Notes under the pieces: model-generated | The model's input: the letters and a program-made list of their open reading frames with translations, nothing else | Databases searched by the model: none | What the model was told of the DNA's origin: nothing | Shown: positions 23,720-36,805 of the stretch, piece by piece | Position numbering within the stretch: the first letter of the stretch is position 1 | Layout: the number at the start of each line of letters is the position of its first letter | Program-made: the position numbers and the translations under genes | Assembly: GCA_964019695.1 (NCBI GenBank) | Contig: OZ026527.1 | Span: 72,503,471 to 72,567,470, forward strand | Direction of reading: 5' to 3' | Source: Loripinus fragilis | Lineage: Eukaryota; Mollusca; Bivalvia; Lucinida; Lucinidae | Length of the DNA stretch: 64,000 nt

Positions 23720-24537
23720 GAAGATCTTCCCATTAGGCCCCATTAGGCCACAGTAGCCGAACCGGCCTAAAACTTGCGCGGGTCACTTTCACGGACGGGC
23801 TCGAAACTGGTGCCAGAAGTTAGCCCCCGACCAGTGCTTCATTGTGAGGCATTGCGTAAAATTTTCCATCCCCCGAGTGCCGAGCAATAGCCCCTGAAAG
23901 GGCTTTCGGCACAATTTTCACGCCCTTATTTGAGCCACTTGTAGCCGAAGGAATTTTGCGCAAATGACTGAGAGGTGCTCCTGGGCACTGCTCATCACTT
24001 TGCAATAGGTTCCGGGGCTTTTCGCGAAGGTCGCGTTTTCTCAAACTTTGAGGGCATTAGTGGGTGGGGTGTGAAAACCTCCGAATGCATGGTTCTCAGC
24101 TCCTGCTGTGGGCAGCAAGCCAATTTTTTTTCCAAAATGTTGACCTATAAAAGAGCTTACTCGGGTGTGAAAATTATCATTGTGCGCGCGCGCCCCGGAC
24201 CGCAATTATGATATTTCCTGTTTTCCCATAGGGCCCAAGGCAAATGGGGATAGCGGTTGTACGCGCTTTCTAAGGCTCTGACCGCTTTTAGATTTTGCAC
24301 GCGGATAGGGCCCACAGAGGCGCATGTATTGCCATGCGCACCCGCCCGCAACAATGTTTCGATACCGAGTTATCGGGGTGTGGAAGTCCGCCGCCCCGAA
24401 GCTTTACGCGCTTCCGTCTCGCGAACCACCATTTTCATCATGCCCACACGGGCATCAGTTTGTAGTACGGGAGGCCGTCTACAAATGGTGAAAATTTCAA
24501 AGCGTTCCGTCGGGAAAATAAAAAGTTATGAGCATTA
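23720..24537 (+). repeat. Unit 30, linked to unit 24
   Basis: A23868 and A24518 are shared with the unit at 18814. T24325 is private. Confidence 0.9.
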
Positions 24538-25355
24538 GAAGATCTTCCCATTAGGCCCCATTAGGCCACAGTAGCCGAACCGGCCTAAAACTTGCGCGGG
24601 TCACTTTCACGGACGGGCTCGAAACTGGTGCCAGAAGTTAGCCCCCGACCAGTGCTTCATTGTGAGGCATTGCGTAAAATTTTCCGTCCCCCGAGTGCCG
24701 AGCAATAGCCCCTGAAAGGGCTTTCGGCACAATTTTCACGCCCTTATTTGAGCCACTTGTAGCCGAAGGAATTTTGCGCAAATGACTGAGAGGTGCTCCT
24801 GGGCACTGCTCATCACTTTGCAATAGGTTCCGGGGCTTTTCGCGAAGGTCGCGTTTTCTCAAACTTTGAGGGCATTAGTGGGTGGGGTGTGAAAACCTCC
24901 GAATGCATGGTTCTCAGCTCCTGCTGTGGGCAGCAAGCCAATTTTTTTTCCAAAATGTTGACCTATAAAAGAGCTTACTCGGGTGTGAAAATTATCATTG
25001 TGCGCGCGCGCCCCGGACCGCAATTATGATATTTCCTGTTTTCCCATAGGGCCCAAGGCAAATGGGGATAGCGGTTGTACGCGCTTTCTAAGGCTCTGAC
25101 CGCTTTTAGATTTTGCACGCGGATAGGGCCCACAGAGGCGCAGGTATTGCCATGCGCACCCGCCCGCAACAATGTTTCGATACCGAGTTATCGGGGTGTG
25201 GAAGTCCGCCGCCCCGAAGCTTTACGCGCTTCCGTCTCGCGAACCACCATTTTCATCATGCCCACACGGGCATCAGTTTGTAGTACGGGAGGCCGTCTAC
25301 AAATGGTGAAAATTTCAAAGCGTTCCGTCGGGAAATTAAAAAGTTATGAGCATTA
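24538..25355 (+). repeat. Unit 31, consensus
   Basis: No differences from the reference unit seen. Confidence 0.85.
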
Positions 25356-26991
25356 GAAGATCTTCCCATTAGGCCCCATTAGGCCACAGTAGCCGAACCG
25401 GCCTAAAACTTGCGCGGGTCACTTTCACGGACGGGCTCAAAACTGGTGCCAGAAGTTAGCCCCCGACCAGTGCTTCATTGTGAGGCATTGCGTAAAATTT
25501 TCCGTCCCCCGAGTGCCGAGCAATAGCCCCTGAAAGGGCTTTCGGCACAATTTTCACGCCCTTATTTGAGCCACTTGTAGCCGAAGGAATTTTGCGCAAA
25601 TGACTGAGAGGTGCTCCTGGGCACTGCTCATCACTTTGCAATAGGTTCCGGGGCTTTTCGCGAAGGTCGCGTTTTCTCAAACTTTGAGGGCATTAGTGGG
25701 TGGGGTGTGAAAACCTCCGAATGCATGGTTCTCAGCTCCTGCTGTGGGCAGCAAGCCAATTTTTTTTCCAAAATGTTGACCTATAAAAGAGCTTACTCGG
25801 GTGTGAAAATTATCATTGTGCGCGCGCGCCCCGGACCGCAATTATGATATTTCCTGTTTTCCCATAGGGCCCAAGGCAAATGGGGATAGCGGTTGTACGC
25901 GCTTTCTAAGGCTCTGACCGCTTTTAGATTTTGCACGCGGATAGGGCCCACAGAGGCGCAGGTATTGCCATGCGCACCCGCCCGCAACAATGTTTCGATA
26001 CCGAGTTATCGGGGTGTGGAAGTCCGCCGCCCCGAAGCTTTACGCGCTTCCGTCTCGCGAACCACCATTTTCATCATGCCCACACGGGCATCAGTTTGTA
26101 GTACGGGAGGCCGTCTACAAATGGTGAAAATTTCAAAGCGTTCCGTCGGGAAATTAAAAAGTTATGAGCATTAGAAGATCTTCCCATTAGGCCCCATTAG
26201 GCCACAGTAGCCGAACCGGCCTAAAACTTGCGCGGGTCACTTTCACGGACGGGCTCGAAACTGGTGCCAGAAGTTAGCCCCCGACCAGTGCTTCATTGTG
26301 AGGCATTGCGTAAAATTTTCCGTCCCCCGAGTGCCGAGCAATAGCCCCTGAAAGGGCTTTCGGCACAATTTTCACGCCCTTATTTGAGCCACTTGTAGCC
26401 GAAGGAATTTTGCGCAAATGACTGAGAGGTGCTCCTGGGCACTGCTCATAACTTTGCAATAGGTTCCGGGGCTTTTCGCGAAGGTCGCGTTTTCTCAAAC
26501 TTTGAGGGCATTAGTGGGTGGGGTGTGAAAACCTCCGAATGCATGGTTCTCAGCTCCTGCTGTGGGCAGCAAGCCAATTTTTTTTCCAAAATGTTGACCT
26601 ATAAAAGAGCTTACTCGGGTGTGAAAATTATCATTGTGCGCGCGCGCCCCGGACCGCAATTATGATATTTCCTGTTTTCCCATAGGGCCCAAGGCAAATG
26701 GGGATAGCGGTTGTACGCGCTTTCTAAGGCTCTGACCGCTTTTAGATTTTGCACGCGGATAGGGCCCACAGAGGCGCAGGTATTGCCATGCGCACCCGCC
26801 CGCAACAATGTTTCGATACCGAGTTATCGGGGTGTGGAAGTCCGCCGCCCCGAAGCTTTACGCGCTTCCGTCTCGCGAACCACCATTTTCATCATGCCCA
26901 CACGGGCATCAGTTTGTAGTACGGGAGGCCGTCTACAAATGGTGAAAATTTCAAAGCGTTCCGTCGGGAAATTAAAAAGTTATGAGCATTA
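25356..26991 (+). repeat. Units 32-33
   Basis: A25439 (CpG transition at unit position 84) in the first. A26450 (C-to-A) in the second. Confidence 0.9.
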
Positions 26992-27808
26992 GAAGATCTT
27001 CCCATTAGGCCCCATTAGGCCACAGTAGCCGAACCGGCCTAAAACTTGCGCGGGTCACTTTCACGGACGGGCTCGAAACTGGTGCCAGAAGTTAGCCCCC
27101 GACCAGTGCTTCATTGTGAGGCATTGCGTAAAATTTTCCGTCCCCCGAGTGCCGAGCAATAGCCCCTGAAAGGGCTTTCGGCACAATTTTCACGCCCTTA
27201 TTTGAGCCACTTGTAGCCGAAGGAATTTTGCGCAAATGACTGAGAGGTGCTCCTGGGCACTGCTCATCACTTTGCAATAGGTTCCGGGGCTTTTCGCGAA
27301 GGTCGCGTTTTCTCAAACTTTGAGGGCATTAGTGGGTGGGGTGTGAAAACCTCCGAATGCATGGTTCTCAGCTCCTGCTGTGGGCAGCAAGCCTTTTTTT
27401 TTCCAAAATGTTGACCTATAAAAGAGCTTACTCGGGTGTGAAAATTATAATTGTGCGCGCGCGCCCCGGACCGCAATTATGATATTTCCTGTTTTCCCAT
27501 AGGGCCCAAGGCAAATGGGGATAGCGGTTGTACGCGCTTTCTAAGGCTCTGACCGCTTTTAGATTTTGCACGCGGATAGGGCCCACAGAGGCGCAGGTAT
27601 TGCCATGCGCACCCGCCCGCAACAATGTTTCGTTACCGAGTTATCGGGGTGTGGAAGTCCGCCGCCCCGAAGCTTTACGCGCTTCCGTCTCGCGAACCAC
27701 CATTTTCATCATGCCCACACGGGCATCAGTTTGTAGTACGGGAGGCCGTCTACAAATGGTGAAAATTTCAAAGCGTTCCGTCGGGAAATTAAAAAGTTAT
27801 GAGCATTA
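26992..27808 (+). repeat. Unit 34, 817 bp
   Basis: The AA before the T run is lost and the run is nine long (27394-27402), a net loss of one base. A27449 and T27633 are transversions. Confidence 0.9.
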
Positions 27809-29443
27809 GAAGATCTTCCCATTAGGCCCCATTAGGCCACAGTAGCCGAACCGGCCTAAAACTTGCGCGGGTCACTTTCACGGACGGGCTCGAAACTGGT
27901 GCCAGAAGTTAGCCCCCGACCAGTGCTTCATTGTGAGGCATTGCGTAAAATTTTCCGTCCCCCGAGTGCCGAGCAATAGCCCCTGAAAGGGCTTTCGGCA
28001 CAATTTTCACGCCCTTATTTGAGCCACTTGTAGCCGAAGGAATTTTGCGCAAATGACTGAGAGGTGCTCCTGGGCACTGCTCATCACTTTGCAATAGGTT
28101 CCGGGGCTTTTCGCGAAGGTCGCGTTTTCTCAAACTTTGAGGGCATTAGTGGGTGGGGTGTGAAAACCTCCGAATGCATGGTTCTCAGCTCCTGCTGTGG
28201 GCAGCAAGCCAATTTTTTTCCAAAATGTTGACCTATAAAAGAGCTTACTCGGGTGTGAAAATTATCATTGTGCGCGCGCGCCCCGGACCGCAATTATGAT
28301 ATTTCCTGTTTTCCCATAGGGCCCAAGGCAAATGGGGATAGCGGTTGTACGCGCTTTCTAAGGCTCTGACCGCTTTTAGATTTTGCACGCGGATAGGGCC
28401 CACAGAGGCGCAGGTATTGCCATGCGCACCCGCCCGCAACAATGTTTCGATACCGAGTTATCGGGGTGTGGAAGTCCGCCGCCCCGAAGCTTTACGCGCT
28501 TCCGTCTCGCGAACCACCATTTTCATCATGCCCACACGGGCATCAGTTTGTAGTACGGGAGGCCGTCTACAAATGGTGAAAATTTCAAAGCGTTCCGTCG
28601 GGAAATTAAAAAGTTATGAGCATTAGAAGATCTTCCCATTAGGCCCCATTAGGCCACAGTAGCCGAACCGGCCTAAAACTTGCGCGGGTCACTTTCACGG
28701 ACGGGCTCGAAACTGGTGCCAGAAGTTAGCCCCCGACCAGTGCTTCATTGTGAGGCATTGCGTAAAATTTTCCGTCCCCCGAGTGCCGAGCAATAGCCCC
28801 TGAAAGGGCTTTCGGCACAATTTTCACGCCCTTATTTGAGCCACTTGTAGCCGAAGGAATTTTGCGCAAATGACTGAGAGGTGCTCCTGGGCACTGCTCA
28901 TCACTTTGCAATAGGTTCCGGGGCTTTTCGCGAAGGTCGCGTTTTCTCAAACTTTGAGGGCATTAGTGGGTGGGGTGTGAAAACCTCCGAATGCATGGTT
29001 CTCAGCTCCTGCTGTGGGCAGCAAGCCAATTTTTTTTCCAAAATGTTGACCTATAAAAGAGCTTACTCGGGTGTGAAAATTATCATTGTGCGCGCGCGCC
29101 CCGGACCGCAATTATGATATTTCCTGTTTTCCCATAGGGCCCAAGGCAAATGGGGATAGCGGTTGTACGCGCTTTCTAAGGCTCTGACCGCTTTTAGATT
29201 TTGCACGCGGATAGGGCCCACAGAGGCGCAGGTATTGCCATGCGCACCCGCCCGCAACAATGTTTCGATACCGAGTTATCGGGGTGTGGAAGTCCGCCGC
29301 CCCGAAGCTTTACGCGCTTCCGTCTCGCGAACCACCATTTTCATCATGCCCACACGGGCATCAGTTTATAGTACGGGAGGCCGTCTACAAATGGTGAAAA
29401 TTTCAAAGCGTTCCGTCGGGAAATTAAAAAGTTATGAGCATTA
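27809..29443 (+). repeat. Units 35-36
   Basis: The first is 817 bp with T7 at 28213-28219. The second has A29368 (G-to-A outside CpG). Confidence 0.9.
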
Positions 29444-30261
29444 GAAGATCTTCCCATTAGGCCCCATTAGGCCACAGTAGCCGAACCGGCCTAAAACTTG
29501 CGCGGGTCACTTTCACGGACGGGCTCAAAACTGGTGCCAGAAGTTAGCCCCCGACCAGTGCTTCATTGTGAGGCATTGCGTAAAATTTTCCGTCCCCCGA
29601 GTGCCGAGCAATAGCCCCTGAAAGGGCTTTCGGCACAATTTTCACGCCCTTATTTGAGCCACTTGTAGCCGAAGGAATTTTGCGCAAATGACTGAGAGGT
29701 GCTCCTGGGCACTGCTCATCACTTTGCAATAGGTTCCGGGGCTTTTCGCGAAGGTCGCATTTTCTCAAACTTTGAGGGCATTAGTGGGTGGGGTGTGAAA
29801 ACCTCCGAATGCATGGTTCTCAGCTCCTGCTGTGGGTAGCAAGCCAATTTTTTTTCCAAAATGTTGACCTATAAAAGAGCTTACTCGGGTGTGAAAATTA
29901 TCATTGTGCGCGCGCGCCCCGGACCGCAATTATGATATTTCCTGTTTTCCCATAGGGCCCAAGGCAAATGGGGATAGCGGTTGTACGCGCTTTCTAAGGC
30001 TCTGACCGCTTTTAGATTTTGCACGCGGATAGGGCCCACAGAGGCGCAGGTATTGCCATGCGCACCCGCCCGCAACAATGTTTCGATACCGAGTTATCGG
30101 GGTGTGGAAGTCCGCCGCCCCGAAGCTTTACGCGCTTCCGTCTCGCGAACCACCATTTTCATCATGCCCACACGGGCATCAGTTTGTAGTACGGGAGGCC
30201 GTCTACAAATGGTGAAAATTTCAAAGCGTTCCGTCGGGAAATTAAAAAGTTATGAGCATTA
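29444..30261 (+). repeat. Unit 37
   Basis: CpG transitions A29527 and A29759, plus T29837 (C-to-T in a CAG context). A29759 (unit position 316) recurs at 37121 and 48572. Confidence 0.9.
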
Positions 30262-31079
30262 GAAGATCTTCCCATTAGGCCCCATTAGGCCACAGTAGCC
30301 GAACCGGCCTAAAACTTGCGCGGGTCACTTTCACGGACGGGCTCGAAACTGGTGCCAGAAGTTAGCCCCCGACCAGTGCTTCATTGTGAGGCATTGCGTA
30401 AAATTTTCTGTCCCCCGAGTGCCGAGCAATAGCCCCTGAAAGGGCTTTCGGCACAATTTTCACGCCCTTATTTGAGCCACTTGTAGCCGAAGGAATTTTG
30501 CGCAAATGACTGAGAGGTGCTCCTGGGCACTGCTCATCACTTTGCAATAGGTTCCGGGGCTTTTCGTGAAGGTCGCGTTTTCTCAAACTTTGAGGGCATT
30601 AGTGGGTGGGGTGTGAAAACCTCCGAATGCATGGTTCTCAGCTCCTGCTGTGGGCAGCAAGCCAATTTTTTTTCCAAAATGTTGACCTATAAAAGAGCTT
30701 ACTCGGGTGTGAAAATTATCATTGTGCGCGCGCGCCCCGGACCGCAATTATGATATTTCCTGTTTTCCCATAGGGCCCAAGGCAAATGGGGATAGCGGTT
30801 GTACGCGCTTTCTAAGGCTCTGACCGCTTTTAGATTTTGCACGCGGATAGGGCCCACAGAGGCGCAGGTATTGCCATGCGCACCCGCCCGCAACAATGTT
30901 TCGATACCGAGTTATCGGGGTGTGGAAGTCCGCCGCCCCGAAGCTTTACGCGCTTCCGTCTCCCGAACCACCATTTTCATCATGCCCACACGGGCATCAG
31001 TTTGTAGTACGGGAGGCCGTCTACAAATGGTGAAAATTTCAAAGCGTTCCGTCGGGAAATTAAAAAGTTATGAGCATTA
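30262..31079 (+). repeat. Unit 38
   Basis: CpG transitions T30409 and T30567, and C30963 (G-to-C). The last two destroy the two NruI sites. Confidence 0.9.
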
Positions 31080-31898
31080 GAAGATCTTCCCATTAGGCCC
31101 CATTAGGCCACAGTAGCCGAACCGGCCTAAAACTTGCGCGGGTCACTTTCACGGACGGGCTCGAAACTGGTGCCAGAAGTTAGCCCCCGACCAGTGCTTC
31201 ATTGTGAGGCATTGCGTAAAATTTTCCGTCCCCCGAGTGCCGAGCAATAGCCCCTGAAAGGGCTTTCGGCACAATTTTCACGCCCTTATTTGAGCCACTT
31301 GTAGCCGAAGGAATTTTGCGCAAATGACTGAGAGGTGCTCCTGGGCACTGCTCATCACTTTGCAATAGGTTCCGGGGCTTTTCGCGAAGGTCGCGTTTTC
31401 TCAAACTTTGAGGGCATTAGTGGGTGGGGTGTGAAAACCTCCGAATGCATGGTTCTCAGCTCCTGCTGTGGGCAGCAAGCCAATTTTTTTTTCCAAAATG
31501 TTGACCTATAAAAGAGCTTACTCGGGTGTGAAAATTATCATTGTGCGCGCGCGCCCCGGACCGCAATTATGATATTTCCTGTTTTCCCATAGGGCCCAAG
31601 GCAAATGGGGATAGCGGTTGTACGCGCTTTCTAAGGCTCTGACCGCTTTTAGATTTTGCACACGGATAGGGCCCACAGAGGCGCAGGTATTGCCATGCGC
31701 ACCCGCCCGCAACAATGTTTCGATACCTAGTTATCGGGGTGTGGAAGTCCGCCGCCCCGAAGCTTTACGCGCTTCCGTCTCGCGAACCACCATTTTCATC
31801 ATGCCCACACGGGCATCAGTTTGTAGTACGGGAGGCCGTCTACAAATGGTGAAAATTTCAAAGCGTTCCGTCGGGAAATTAAAAAGTTATGAGCATTA
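31080..31898 (+). repeat. Unit 39, 819 bp
   Basis: T9 at 31484-31492 adds one base. A31662 is a CpG transition and T31728 a transversion. Confidence 0.9.
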
Positions 31899-32716
31899 GA
31901 AGATCTTCCCATTAGGCCCCATTAGGCCACAGTAGCCGAACCGGCCTAAAACTTGCGCGGGTCACTTTCACGGACGGGCTCGAAACTGGTGCCAGAAGTT
32001 AGCCCCCGACCAGTGCTTCATTGTGAGGCATTGCGTAAAATTTTCTGTCCCCCGAGTGCCGAGCAATAGCCCCTGAAAGGGCTTTCGGCACAATTTTCAC
32101 GCCCTTATTTGAGCCACTTGTAGCCGAAGGAATTTTGCGCAAATGACTGAGAGGTGCTCCTGGGCACTGCTCATCACTTTGCAATAGGTTCCGGGGCTTT
32201 TCGCGAAGGTCGCGTTTTCTCAAACTTTGAGGGCATTAGTGGGTGGGGTGTGAAAACCTCCGAATGCATGGTTCTCAGCTCCTGCTGTGGGCAGCAAGCC
32301 AATTTTTTTTCCAAAATGTTGACCTATAAAAGAGCTTACTCGGGTGTGAAAATTATCATTGTGCGCGCGCGCCCCGGACCGCAATTATGATATTTCCTGT
32401 TTTCCCATAGGGCCCAAGGCAAATGGGGATAGCGGTTGTACGCGCTTTCTAAGGCTCTGACCGCTTTTAGATTTTGCACGCGGATAGGGCCCACAGAGGC
32501 GCAGGTATTGCCATGCGCACCCGCCCGCAACAATGTTTCGATACCGAGTTATCGGGGTGTGGAAGTCCGCCGCCCCGAAGCTTTACGCGCTTCCGTCTCG
32601 CGAACCACCATTTTCATCATGCCCACACGGGCATCAGTTTGTAGTACGGGAGGCCGTCTACAAATGGTGAAAATTTCAAAGCGTTCCGTCGGGAAATTAA
32701 AAAGTTATGAGCATTA
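31899..32716 (+). repeat. Unit 40
   Basis: T32046, a CpG transition shared with the units at 30262 (T30409) and 35170 (T35317). Confidence 0.9.
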
Positions 32717-33533
32717 GAAGATCTTCCCATTAGGCCCCATTAGGCCACAGTAGCCGAACCGGCCTAAAACTTGCGCGGGTCACTTTCACGGACGGGCTCG
32801 AAACTGGTGCCAGAAGTTAGCCCCCGACCAGTGCTTCATTGTGAGGCATTGCGTAAAATTTTCCGTCCCCCGAGTGCCGAGCAATAGCCCCTGAAAGGGC
32901 TTTCGGCACAATTTTCACGCCCTTATTTGAGCCACTTGTAGCCGAAGGAATTTTGCGCAAATGACTGAGAGGTGCTCCTGGGCACTGCTCATCACTTTGC
33001 AATAGGTTCCGGGGCTTTTCGCGAAGGTCGCGTTTTCTCAAACTTTGAGGGCATTAGTGGGTGGGGTGTGAAAACCTCCGAATGCATGGTTCTCAGCTCC
33101 TGCTGTGGGCAGCAAGCCAATTTTTTTTCCAAAATGTTGACCTATAAAAGAGCTTACTCGGGTGTGAAAATTATCATTGTGCGCGCGCGCCCCGGACCGC
33201 AATTATGATATTTCCTGTTTTCCCATAGGGCCCAAGGCAAATGGGGATAGCGGTTGTACGCGCTTTCTAAGGCTCTGACCGCTTTTAGATTTTGCACGCG
33301 GATAGGGCCCACAGAGGCGCAGGTATTGCCATGCGCACCCGCCCGCAACAATGTTTCGATACCGAGTTATCGGGGTGTGGAAGTCCGCCGCCCCGAAGCT
33401 TTACGCGCTTCCATCTCGCGAACCACCATTTTCATCATGCCCACACGGGCATCAGTTTGTAGTACGGAGGCCGTCTACAAATGGTGAAAATTTCAAAGCG
33501 TTCTGTCGGGAAATTAAAAAGTTATGAGCATTA
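32717..33533 (+). repeat. Unit 41, 817 bp
   Basis: A33413 and T33504 are CpG transitions. One G is missing from the GGG run near 33466. Confidence 0.9.
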
Positions 33534-35169
33534 GAAGATCTTCCCATTAGGCCCCATTAGGCCACAGTAGCCGAACCGGCCTAAAACTTGCGCGGGTCAC
33601 TTTCACGGACGGGCTCGAAACTGGTGCCAGAAGTTAGCCCCCGACCAGTGCTTCATTGTGAGGCATTGTGTAAAATTTTCCGTCCCCCGAGTGCCGAGCA
33701 ATAGCCCCTGAAAGGGCTTTCGGCACAATTTTCACGCCCTTATTTGAGCCACTTGTAGCCGAAGGAATTTTGCGCAAATGACTGAGAGGTGCTCCTGGGC
33801 ACTGCTCATCACTTTGCAATAGGTTCCGGGGCTTTTCGCGAAGGTCGCGTTTTCTCAAACTTTGAGGGCATTAGTGGGTGGGGTGTGAAAACCTCCGAAT
33901 GCATGGTTCTCAGCTCCTGCTGTGGGCAGCAAGCCAATTTTTTTTCCAAAATGTTGACCTATAAAAGAGCTTACTCGGGTGTGAAAATTATCATTGTGCG
34001 CGCGCGCCCCGGACCGCAATTATGATATTTCCTGTTTTCCCATAGGGCCCAAGGCAAATGGGGATAGCGGTTGTACGCGCTTTCTAAGGCTCTGACCGCT
34101 TTTAGATTTTGCACGCGGATAGGGCCCACAGAGGCGCAGGTATTGCCATGCGCACCCGCCCGCAACAATGTTTCGATACCGAGTTATCGGGGTGTGGAAG
34201 TCCGCCGCCCCGAAGCTTTACGCGCTTCCGTCTCGCGAACCACCATTTTCATCATGCCCACACGGGCATCAGTTTGTAGTACGGGAGGCCGTCTACAAAT
34301 GGTGAAAATTTCAAAGCGTTCCGTCGGGAAATTAAAAAGTTATGAGCATTAGAAGATCTTCCCATTAGGCCCCATTAGGCCACAGTAGCCGAACCGGCCT
34401 AAAACTTGCGCGGGTCACTTTCACGGACGGGCTCGAAACTGGTGCCAGAAGTTAGCCCCCGACCAGTGCTTCATTGTGAGGCATTGCGTAAAATTTTCCG
34501 TCCCCCGAGTGCCGAGCAATAGCCCCTGAAAGGGCTTTCGGCACAATTTTCACGCCCTTATTTGAGCCACTTGTAGCCGAAGGAATTTTGCGCAAATGAC
34601 TGAGAGGTGCTCCTGGGCACTGCTCATCACTTTGCAATAGGTTCCGGGGCTTTTCGCGAAGGTCGCGTTTTCTCAAACTTTGAGGGCATTAGTGGGTGGG
34701 GTGTGAAAACCTCCGAATGCATGGTTCTCAGCTCCTGCTGTGGGCAGCAAGCCAATTTTTTTTCCAAAATGTTGACCTATAAAAGAGCTTACTCGGGTGT
34801 GAAAATTATCATTGTGCGCGCGCGCCCCGGACCGCAATTATGATATTTCCTGTTTTCCCATAGGGCCCAAGGCAAATGGGGATAGCGGTTGTACGCGCTT
34901 TCTAAGGCTCTGACCGCTTTTAGATTTTGCACGCGGATAGGGCCCACAGAGGCGCAGGTATTGCCATGCGCACCCGCCCGCAACAATGTTTCGATACCGA
35001 GTTATCGGGGTGTGGAAGTCCGCCGCCCCGAAGCTTTACGCGCTTCCGTCTCGCGAACCACCATTTTCATCATGCCCACACGGGCATCAGTTTGTAGTAC
35101 GGGAGGCCGTCTACAAATGGTGAAAATTTCAAAGCGTTCCGTCGGGAAATTAAAAAGTTATGAGCATTA
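33534..35169 (+). repeat. Units 42-43
   Basis: T33669 (CpG transition) in the first. The second is consensus. Confidence 0.9.
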
Positions 35170-36805
35170 GAAGATCTTCCCATTAGGCCCCATTAGGCCA
35201 CAGTAGCCGAACCGGCCTAAAACTTGCGCGGGTCACTTTCACGGACGGGCTCGAAACTGGTGCCAGAAGTTAGCCCCCGACCAGTGCTTCATTGTGAGGC
35301 ATTGCGTAAAATTTTCTGTCCCCCGAGTGCCGAGCAATAGCCCCTGAAAGGGCTTTCGGCACAATTTTCACGCCCTTATTTGAGCCACTTGTAGCCGAAG
35401 GAATTTTGCGCAAATGACTGAGAGGTGCTCCTGGGCACTGCTCATCACTTTGCAATAGGTTCCGGGGCTTTTCGCGAAGGTCGCGTTTTCTCAAACTTTG
35501 AGGGCATTAGTGGGTGGGGTGTGAAAACCTCCGAATGCATAGTTCTCAGCTCCTGCTGTGGGCAGCAAGCCAATTTTTTTTCCAAAATGTTGACCTATAA
35601 AAGAGCTTACTCGGGTGTGAAAATTATCATTGTGCGCGCGCGCCCCGGACCGCAATTATGATATTTCCTGTTTTCCCATAGGGCCCAAGGCAAATGGGGA
35701 TAGCGGTTGTACGCGCTTTCTAAGGCTCTGACCGCTTTTAGATTTTGCACGCGGATAGGGCCCACAGAGGCGCAGGTATTGCCATGCGCACCCGCCCGCA
35801 ACAATGTTTCGATACCGAGTTATCGGGGTGTGGAAGTCCGCCGCCCCGAAGCTTTACGCGCTTCCGTCTCGCGAACCACCATTTTCATCATGCCCACACG
35901 GGCATCAGTTTGTAGTACGGGAGGCCGTCTACAAATGGTGAAAATTTCAAAGCGTTCCGTCGGGAAATTAAAAAGTTATGAGCATTAGAAGATCTTCCCA
36001 TTAGGCCCCATTAGGCCACAGTAGCCGAACCGGCCTAAAACTTGCGCGGGTCACTTTCACGGACGGGCTTGAAACTGGTGCCAGAAGTTAGCCCCCGACC
36101 AGTGCTTCATTGTGAGGCATTGCGTAAAATTTTCCGTCCCCCGAGTGCCGAGCAATAGCCCCTGAAAGGGCTTTCGGCACAATTTTCACGCCCTTATTTG
36201 AGCCACTTGTAGCCGAAGGAATTTTGCGCAAATGACTGAGAGGTGCTCCTGGGCACTGCTCATCACTTTGCAATAGGTTCCGGGGCTTTTCGCGAAGGTC
36301 GCGTTTTCTCAAACTTTGAGGGCATTAGTGGGTGGGGTGTGAAAACCTCCGAATGCATGGTTCTCAGCTCCTGCTGTGGGCAGCAAGCCAATTTTTTTTC
36401 CAAAATGTTGACCTATAAAAGAGCTTACTCGGGTGTGAAAATTATCATTGTGCGCGCGCGCCCCGGACCGCAATTATGATATTTCCTGTTTTCCCATAGG
36501 GCCCAAGGCAAATGGGGATAGCGGTTGTACGCGCTTTCTAAGGCTCTGACCGCTTTTAGATTTTGCACGCGGATAGGGCCCACAGAGGCGCAGGTATTGC
36601 CATGCGCACCCGCCCGCAACAATGTTTCGATACCGAGTTATCGGGGTGTGGAAGTCCGCCGCCCCGAAGCTTTACGCGCTTCCGTCTCGCGAACCACCAT
36701 TTTCATCATGCCCACACGGGCATCAGTTTGTAGTACGGGAGGCCGTCTACAAATGGTGAAAATTTCAAAGCGTTCCGTCGGGAAATTAAAAAGTTATGAG
36801 CATTA
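35170..36805 (+). repeat. Units 44-45
   Basis: T35317 (CpG) and A35541 in the first. T36070 (CpG) in the second. The absence of the matching T at 47521 bounds the left edge of the higher-order duplication. Confidence 0.9.
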
